A stretch of 26,886 nucleotides of DNA from Scandinavium sp051650185 (GTDB lineage Bacteria; Pseudomonadota; Gammaproteobacteria; Enterobacterales; Enterobacteriaceae), in the NCBI RefSeq assembly GCF_051650185.1, contig NZ_JBOFIN010000004.1:1-26886 (forward strand), written 5' to 3'. Of the stretch, positions 23,100 through 26,886 are shown piece after piece. The notes beneath the pieces are model-generated. The model saw nothing but the letters and a program-made list of their open reading frames with translations. It did not search any database and was not told where the DNA came from. Made by a program: the position numbers and the translations under genes. Every line of letters begins with the position of its first letter. The first letter of the stretch is position 1.

Positions 23100-23490
23100 G
23101 TCTCATCACTCCGCGTAGCCTTGCCACGCCCAAATGAAAAATATCCTGACTGAGTATAGAGAGCTGACACCGCCTCGAATAAACATTGGGATTTTTCCCT
23201 TTTGCTGTTCGGCATCACCTCAACATTCTGTGCTTCAAGTGCTCCAGACGGCGCTAATGTACGCTTAAAAAATGGGGGTGACAAGTGGGATTTTTTTATT
23301 AATTTTTAGTTACTTACAACTGTCGTGAAACGGCGACACAATAATTTCGAAGGGGTATAAATCTGTTCCCGGCGACGCCTGGCGAAGCAGCAAAATGGCA
23401 GGTAGTACCCTGTTGAAACTATAGGGTTTTTGGGGAAAGAAGAGAAAGCAGGCCATCCATAAAGGTGAGCACCTGCTTTTTTGGGAAGGA
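23100..23490. other. Intergenic region between ypdK and the outer-membrane protein gene
   Basis: 391 bp without a supportable protein gene. It is AT-rich around 23285-23320. A TATAAAT on the plus strand near 23358 and a plus-strand terminator at 23445-23482 could bound a short transcript. A 44-codon frame at about 23132 on the plus strand has no ribosome binding site. Confidence 0.5.
23445..23482 (+). terminator. Hairpin with T-run, best as a plus-strand terminator
   Basis: AAAGCAGG (23445-23452) pairs with CCTGCTTT (23472-23479) across a 19-base loop; six T close the plus-strand side, while the minus side reads TTTCTTC. It could end the leftward outer-membrane protein gene, but the T-run favours rightward transcription, where no gene is seen. 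Confidence 0.6.
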
Positions 23491-24291
23491 TTAGAACTGA
23501 TATTTGTACGATAGCTGGAAACGCTTCTCGGCATCTTCCAGATACGTATTGTTGTCCTGAATGTAGGTAAAGCCGCTCACGGAATTGTGCTTATCGAACG
23601 AATAGCCCAGGCCAATCCCCCCGAAGTAACCTTTATAGTTATCACCGTCGTCATTTTTTGAGCCGTAGGACATGCCCATAAAGCTCAGCAGACGGAGATC
23701 GGCGGTCAGCGGTTTCAGAATAAAGGCGCCCAAATAGCCGCTACTTCCGGAAGTCTCCATCGAGTGGAAGCCATTTTCCGGGGAAGGCGAGCCAGTAAAG
23801 CCAGGCTGGGAGCAGGCAGAGCGTTCGTCTTTATCACAGCCAATATGATCGCCAGTGTTATAGGTGTAGCCCGCCATTGGGAAGATCTGAAAACCGGCCG
23901 GTTCGATACCGAAGTAGCTCAGGGGGATAAAGGTACCGACAGAGTAGTTGGTTTGCGAAGCCCCGTTCGGGTAATCGTTTTTGCCAAAATTGAAGTTAAC
24001 GATACCTACGGGGAACAGCCAGGAGCCGCCGACACGCCATTCGGTCGCATCACTGTTCACCTTGAGGTTAATTTTGCGAGCTTCATCTAATGCCAGAGAG
24101 CCTGAGAAAGCAACGTTGCTGTCGTTCATGTCGTAATTGTCTGACCACGCCACGCCGACTTTGGTGGTGACTTTGGTCGGATCGTCGTCGGATTTTTCTT
24201 TATTAGTTTTGACTGTGCCAGTTTGGGCTGAAGCCAGTACAGGAGCCATTCCCAGGCACAGAATAAACAGGGAAAGCGGTTTAATTTTCAT
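23491..24291 (-). CDS. Outer-membrane beta-barrel protein, family not recognised
   Basis: A 266-residue precursor with a signal peptide (MKIKPLSLFILCLGMAPVLA, cut after SAQ or ASA near residue 23). The mature protein has alternating polar/aromatic strands and ends YKYQF, the terminal aromatic residue recognised by the BAM complex. A loop with two cysteines (HIGCDKDERSACSQPG) may form a surface disulfide. The likely barrel has 10-12 strands. The frame extends 24 codons upstream, but the signal peptide start has GGAAAA just before two adjacent ATGs; the second (24291) is better spaced. I do not know the family. It stands alone, with terminator-like sequences on its downstream side and no clear promoter. 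Confidence 0.75.
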   Translation of the reverse strand: MKIKPLSLFILCLGMAPVLASAQTGTVKTNKEKSDDDPTKVTTKVGVAWSDNYDMNDSNVAFSGSLALDEARKINLKVNSDATEWRVGGSWLFPVGIVNFNFGKNDYPNGASQTNYSVGTFIPLSYFGIEPAGFQIFPMAGYTYNTGDHIGCDKDERSACSQPGFTGSPSPENGFHSMETSGSSGYLGAFILKPLTADLRLLSFMGMSYGSKNDDGDNYKGYFGGIGLGYSFDKHNSVSGFTYIQDNNTYLEDAEKRFQLSYKYQF

Positions 24292-24367
24292 CATTTTTCC
24301 AGAGGCCGAAAGTGAAACAAACAAGCGAAAGGCCGCGATACTACCCTGGGAAATGAGGCGCACCTGA

Positions 24368-24396
24368 GGTTTAGATTTAAATTTGGGTTTAGATTT
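24368..24396. repeat. Short direct repeat upstream of the outer-membrane protein gene
   Basis: GGTTTAGATTT occurs at 24368-24378 and 24386-24396, an 18-bp period, in AT-rich sequence about 80-105 bp before the start codon. Possible regulator-binding repeats; no known protein is suggested. Confidence 0.4.
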
Positions 24397-24441
24397 GGAT
24401 CTTTTATACCGCCGGGAAAGGGCGTTAACTCTCAGAAAACA

Positions 24442-24470
24442 ACGGATAACGATACGAAACCGTTATCCGT
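24442..24470 (-). terminator. Rho-independent terminator of the two-gene accessory operon
   Basis: Perfect 10-bp stem, ACGGATAACG (24442-24451) with CGTTATCCGT (24461-24470), 9-base loop. On the minus strand it is followed by TGTTTTC. It lies 10 bp past the stop of the leftward gene at 24480. Confidence 0.8.
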
Positions 24471-24479
24471 CATTCGTTA

Positions 24480-25151
24480 TTAAGAAGGGATTTGCTGGGC
24501 GTTATAGGCAAACAATGAATAGTCGACCAGCATATTTCCGGTTGTATCCGGAATTCCATCACGCGACCGTTCTCCGTAAGGATAATGTTGCTGTCGAATA
24601 AAGGACTGACAGGCACTACCTAAAATGTCATCCGGTTTTGTAGAAAGATGCTTTGCTGCTTCGCCAGCCACCAGTCGGGTGACTGCGAGCGCGAGGTCTA
24701 TAGCTGGGTTAGCCTGCAAAATCACCGACAGTGCTTGCGCTAATGTTTTGCTTTCTGAGCTGGTAATCGTATTTTTTATCTCTGTCCAGACGATTCTGTT
24801 TTTGTCATTGTTTTTGATAGCTAAAAATATCCAGCTTAAATCATCAGGGATCGTCTCTGAACGATAAAGTAAATAGCCGGTATCACCAAAGGTAATCGAT
24901 GCATCGGTATTATATTTCACACTTATATCTGGAATGTCTACCATCATAATATTGTTGTTGATGATAGCGTCTAAATTGGTTTTTTTCTTTACTGGGTCAG
25001 TTTCTTTAATCCAGTTATCAAGGCTAACAGTGTCTGCGGTTTGAGTTACTATAAAACTAACCATATTGATTGTGGGCTTTTCAGCCCATGGGAAAAGGGA
25101 GCTGCTGTGTGTATCATGTAAACGAACACGATTTATTTTAAAATAAAACAT
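24480..25151 (-). CDS. Protein of unknown family, second gene of the accessory operon
   Basis: 223 residues with no signal peptide or membrane helix; not recognised. The N-terminal part (FYFKINRVRLHDTHSSSLFP) has alternating strand character and suggests a beta-sandwich, up to about residue 120 (GDTGYLLYRSETIPDD, LSWIFLAIKNNDKNRIVW). The C-terminal part begins with a helix (LAQALSVILQANPAIDLALA) and ends with a Tyr/Arg/Asp-rich segment (SFIRQQHYPYGERSRDGIPD, TTGNMLVDYSLFAYN). The ATG has GAGAGG six bases upstream. It follows the Ig-like membrane protein by 17 bp, so the two are one operon, ended by the terminator at 24442. It is Asn/Lys/Ile-richer than the core genes, hinting at transfer. Confidence 0.75.
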   Translation of the reverse strand: MFYFKINRVRLHDTHSSSLFPWAEKPTINMVSFIVTQTADTVSLDNWIKETDPVKKKTNLDAIINNNIMMVDIPDISVKYNTDASITFGDTGYLLYRSETIPDDLSWIFLAIKNNDKNRIVWTEIKNTITSSESKTLAQALSVILQANPAIDLALAVTRLVAGEAAKHLSTKPDDILGSACQSFIRQQHYPYGERSRDGIPDTTGNMLVDYSLFAYNAQQIPS

Positions 25152-25168
25152 ATAAACCTCTCAGGTGC

Positions 25169-25765
25169 TTATTTGATAGTGATTTTAGTTATTGCTGAAT
25201 TCCCGGAGTCATTGGCTACAAAAGAAATATTTGTTGTACCTGCGGCTATTCCAGTGATTAAGCCCGAGTCTGGATCAACAGTCGCTACTGTGTTGTCTTC
25301 ACTTGACCATTTCCCTGTTTTGTTAGTTGCATTTTCTGGCGTAAATGAGGGGGCCAGAGTTAACGTTTTCCCAGTTTCTACCCAGTATTGTGAGTTCAGA
25401 AAACTAACGCCTGTGGAAGGGGTATTTCCCTGAGTTGCACGATTAATGACAAGACCCGCAGTATTCTCAACGAAATCTGCACCAGCATAACCCGCTGCTG
25501 CAATGGACAATAGTTTAGCAGTGTCAAATGCTTTTGGTGCAGCAGAGGGATCAATTATTCCCATCATAAAGCCGACTGCAATGCCTGCAATGGCGCCAAT
25601 CATGAGGCTAATAAGCATAAATGCAGCATCAAAGGTACTTTTCGTATCAGCCTGAGATAATCGCCCGGCTTTTTTTAGGCCAACAATAACTCTGACACCT
25701 TGGCCAAATAACCCCATGGTTGCACAGAGGAGTAAGATTGTGGCTGATTGGGTAAGTGGTTGCAT
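25169..25765 (-). CDS. Membrane protein with C-terminal bacterial Ig-like (Big_2) domain
   Basis: 198 residues. Hydrophobic segments lie at about 8-28 (ATILLLCATMGLFGQGVRVI), 45-70 (AAFMLISLMIGAIAGIAVGF) and, weaker, 82-100 (AKLLSIAAAGYAGADFVENT). From about residue 128 follows a Big_2-type domain: YWVETGKTLTLAPSFTPENA, KWSSEDNTVATVDPDSGLIT, GIAAGTTNISFVA. That is the typical 'W.S.d..vAtVd..G.itg.a.Gt..I' pattern of intimin-like Ig folds. If three helices cross, the Ig domain faces the periplasm. The ribosome binding site is weak. It is first in a leftward operon with the unknown 223-residue protein and is divergent from the GH75 gene. The role is unknown; anchoring, holin-like or immunity roles are all possible. 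Confidence 0.78.
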   Translation of the reverse strand: MQPLTQSATILLLCATMGLFGQGVRVIVGLKKAGRLSQADTKSTFDAAFMLISLMIGAIAGIAVGFMMGIIDPSAAPKAFDTAKLLSIAAAGYAGADFVENTAGLVINRATQGNTPSTGVSFLNSQYWVETGKTLTLAPSFTPENATNKTGKWSSEDNTVATVDPDSGLITGIAAGTTNISFVANDSGNSAITKITIK

Positions 25766-25996
25766 GGCTTATACCGTGAAGTGATGAACGATGTTTTCAT
25801 TATGTAAGGCAATAAAAACGCATCTATCATTAAAAAAGGTGGTGTGGGAAAAAGTATTTAATGATAACGAATGAGTGGTGGTGATGGTTTTAGTTGGTAT
25901 CTTTATTTACAACATAACCTCCCTTGTGAGTTAAGTGGGGTTAAATAATTATTCAGTCTAGCTTAAGTTACAAACAAATATGAATAAGGGGCATCT

Positions 25997-26629
25997 ATGG
26001 CAACGCTGGGTATTATCACCAATGACGCTTATTCCTGTGAAATCTTTGAAGATGACGATGGGCGTGTTTACTTCAAAGCAGGGGCGGCTATCGACGCTGA
26101 TGGAGCAAATGGGCAGAACCAAAAACCAGCAGCTTACAAATCTGACGATTCCGGTACGGAGTATCTGGCGAACGGTGGAATGAAGATTGTGGCAGGAAAA
26201 GTCGTGTGTGCTCATGAATGGGCGCGAAGTATCGTTGTACTGGATAGCAACAATGAGCCCAAAATATTTCCCGGCGGTATTATTGCATCGACAACCTGGT
26301 ATCGGATCCCCGGTCTGGCATCTGACGTTCCAGAGGCATATGTCGATTCGGAGTGCGTTCCTTACGTTGTTGTACCCTCGTTGATTGTCCAGAAAACGAA
26401 AGGTGTTGTGAGGGGGTGTAAGGCCCGAGTCACCTGGAACGGAAATTCCGTTGATTGTGTCGTGGCGGATTTAGGACCGAAGTCAAAAATTGGCGAGATT
26501 AGCATTGAGGCTGCAAGGCAGCTCGGCATTCCGGAAAGCCCCAAAAACGGTGGAATTAAGGCGGCAGAAGTTTTTTACGAAATTTGGCCGGGGATCGTTG
26601 CTCCAGGATTTGTATTGCAGCCTGCATGA
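25997..26629 (+). CDS. Glycoside hydrolase family 75 (chitosanase-type) protein without signal peptide
   Basis: 210 residues matching the GH75 pattern along its whole length: IDADGANGQ (residues 32-40), a TEYLANGG segment (54-61), AYVDSECVPYVVVP (114-127), VVADLGPKSKIGEISIEAAR (155-174) with LGI following, and VFYEIWPG (192-199). GH75 enzymes cut chitosan; the conserved acids expected at the active site, Asp158 and Glu167, are present. There is no signal peptide (MATLGIITNDAYSCEIFEDD), so it is cytoplasmic unless carried out by a secretion machine or by lysis. ATG has AAGGGG six bases upstream. It is divergent from the Ig-like membrane protein operon across 231 bp. Fold confident; chitosan as the real substrate is not shown. 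Confidence 0.85.
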   Translation: MATLGIITNDAYSCEIFEDDDGRVYFKAGAAIDADGANGQNQKPAAYKSDDSGTEYLANGGMKIVAGKVVCAHEWARSIVVLDSNNEPKIFPGGIIASTTWYRIPGLASDVPEAYVDSECVPYVVVPSLIVQKTKGVVRGCKARVTWNGNSVDCVVADLGPKSKIGEISIEAARQLGIPESPKNGGIKAAEVFYEIWPGIVAPGFVLQPA

Positions 26630-26727
26630 AGCAGTGATTAACAGGGAGGGTGAGGGCAAATGGTGTCCCCTGCATGAATGAAACCTGATTGTTAATGCTT
26701 TGAAATATATAACTATATAATTTTGTG

Positions 26728-26756
26728 TTGTTTTAAACTATACACTTAGATATACA
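26728..26756 (+). promoter_or_regulatory. Candidate rightward promoter ahead of the tandem repeat
   Basis: TTGTTT, 17 bp, TATACA in AT-rich sequence; TATACAC also occurs 14 bp earlier. It would transcribe through the hairpin and the 7-bp repeats towards a gene outside the window. By eye only. Confidence 0.35.
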
Positions 26757-26784
26757 CATGCATTAAAGCTTGTGTTTTCACTAG

Positions 26785-26814
26785 GGCCGGAGGCATTCTG
26801 CAACGCCTCCAGCC
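26785..26814 (+). terminator. GC-rich hairpin whose 3' arm starts the tandem repeat
   Basis: GGC-C-GGAGGC (26785-26794) pairs with GCCTCC-A-GCC (26805-26814), nine pairs and one mismatch, 10-base loop. It looks like a terminator stem for the GH75 gene, but the T-run is not visible because the 3' arm runs into the repeat array. Confidence 0.5.
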
Positions 26815-26886
26815 TCCAGCCTCCAGCCTCCAGCCTCCAGCCTCCAGCCTCCAGCCTCCAGCCTCCAGCCTCCAGCCTCCAGCCTC
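26805..26886 (+). repeat. 7-bp tandem repeat (GCCTCCA)n, cut by the window end
   Basis: 82 bp of exact GCCTCCA units, at least 11.7 copies without a single variation, running off the window end. The opposite strand is (TGGAGGC)n. A period of 7 with no spacers excludes a CRISPR array. Such perfect arrays change length by slippage. Confidence 0.97.

Noticed and set aside
23132..23270. 44-codon plus-strand frame downstream of alaC
   Set aside because: No ribosome binding site, composition not protein-like, and it lies opposite the likely ypdK promoter region.
26805..26886. Tandem array as a CRISPR array or a run of Chi sites
   Set aside because: The 7-bp unit has no spacers. The minus strand GCTGGAGG differs from Chi (GCTGGTGG) by one base in every copy, so it is not Chi.

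Overview
The window is chromosomal DNA from a member of the Enterobacteriaceae, most like Enterobacter or a close relative such as Lelliottia or Kosakonia. The gene order ligA-ypeB-yfeH/yfeR ... valUXY-lysV/gltX ... yfeDC ... two tRNA-Ala genes, pdeA, nupC/mntH, ypeC ... yfeO/glk ... ypdB-ypdA/alaC is the E. coli/Salmonella core backbone, and the proteins are close in length and sequence to the E. coli ones recalled from memory. An ipdC gene of the Enterobacter cloacae type, and the absence of the E. coli ypdC/fry block between glk and ypdB, point away from E. coli itself. No database search was possible, so every name rests on remembered family sequences and on motifs.

Layout. Bases 1-4039 hold the 3' part of the NAD-dependent DNA ligase gene, ypeB, and the divergent yfeH transporter and yfeR LysR regulator. 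Bases 4030-4940 hold a small FlxA-like coiled-coil gene with a strong flagellar sigma-28 promoter, then a four-gene tRNA operon (three Val, one Lys) read leftward. Bases 5061-7412 hold gltX and the coupled paralogues yfeC-yfeD. Bases 7523-10194 hold two tRNA-Ala genes, the first without an encoded CCA end, and the c-di-GMP phosphodiesterase gene pdeA. Bases 10207-13463 hold nupC, mntH with Fur and MntR sites, and ypeC. Bases 13587-16420 hold an aldo/keto reductase and ipdC, a divergent pair not present at this place in E. coli. Bases 16414-22937 hold yfeO, glk, the pyruvate-sensing pair ypdA-ypdB, and alaC, and the 23-codon ypdK lies at 23028-23099.

From about 23100 to the end the window leaves the conserved backbone. 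It holds an unassigned outer-membrane beta-barrel gene, a leftward two-gene operon (a membrane protein with a bacterial Ig-like domain, then a protein of unknown family), and a divergent gene for a GH75 (chitosanase-family) protein without a signal peptide. The window ends inside a 7-bp tandem array of at least 11.7 copies that seems to have grown out of one arm of a hairpin. This AT-richer, accessory-looking tail is the best candidate for an undescribed system: a leaderless glycan hydrolase next to a membrane/Ig-like protein and an orphan partner.

How the genes work together. The first 23 kb is mostly housekeeping and nutrient handling: DNA ligation, tRNA supply and charging, nucleoside and manganese uptake, glucose phosphorylation, alanine synthesis from pyruvate, and pyruvate sensing. 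The tail looks like an effector, lysis or glycan-degrading module, but that function is inferred from architecture only.
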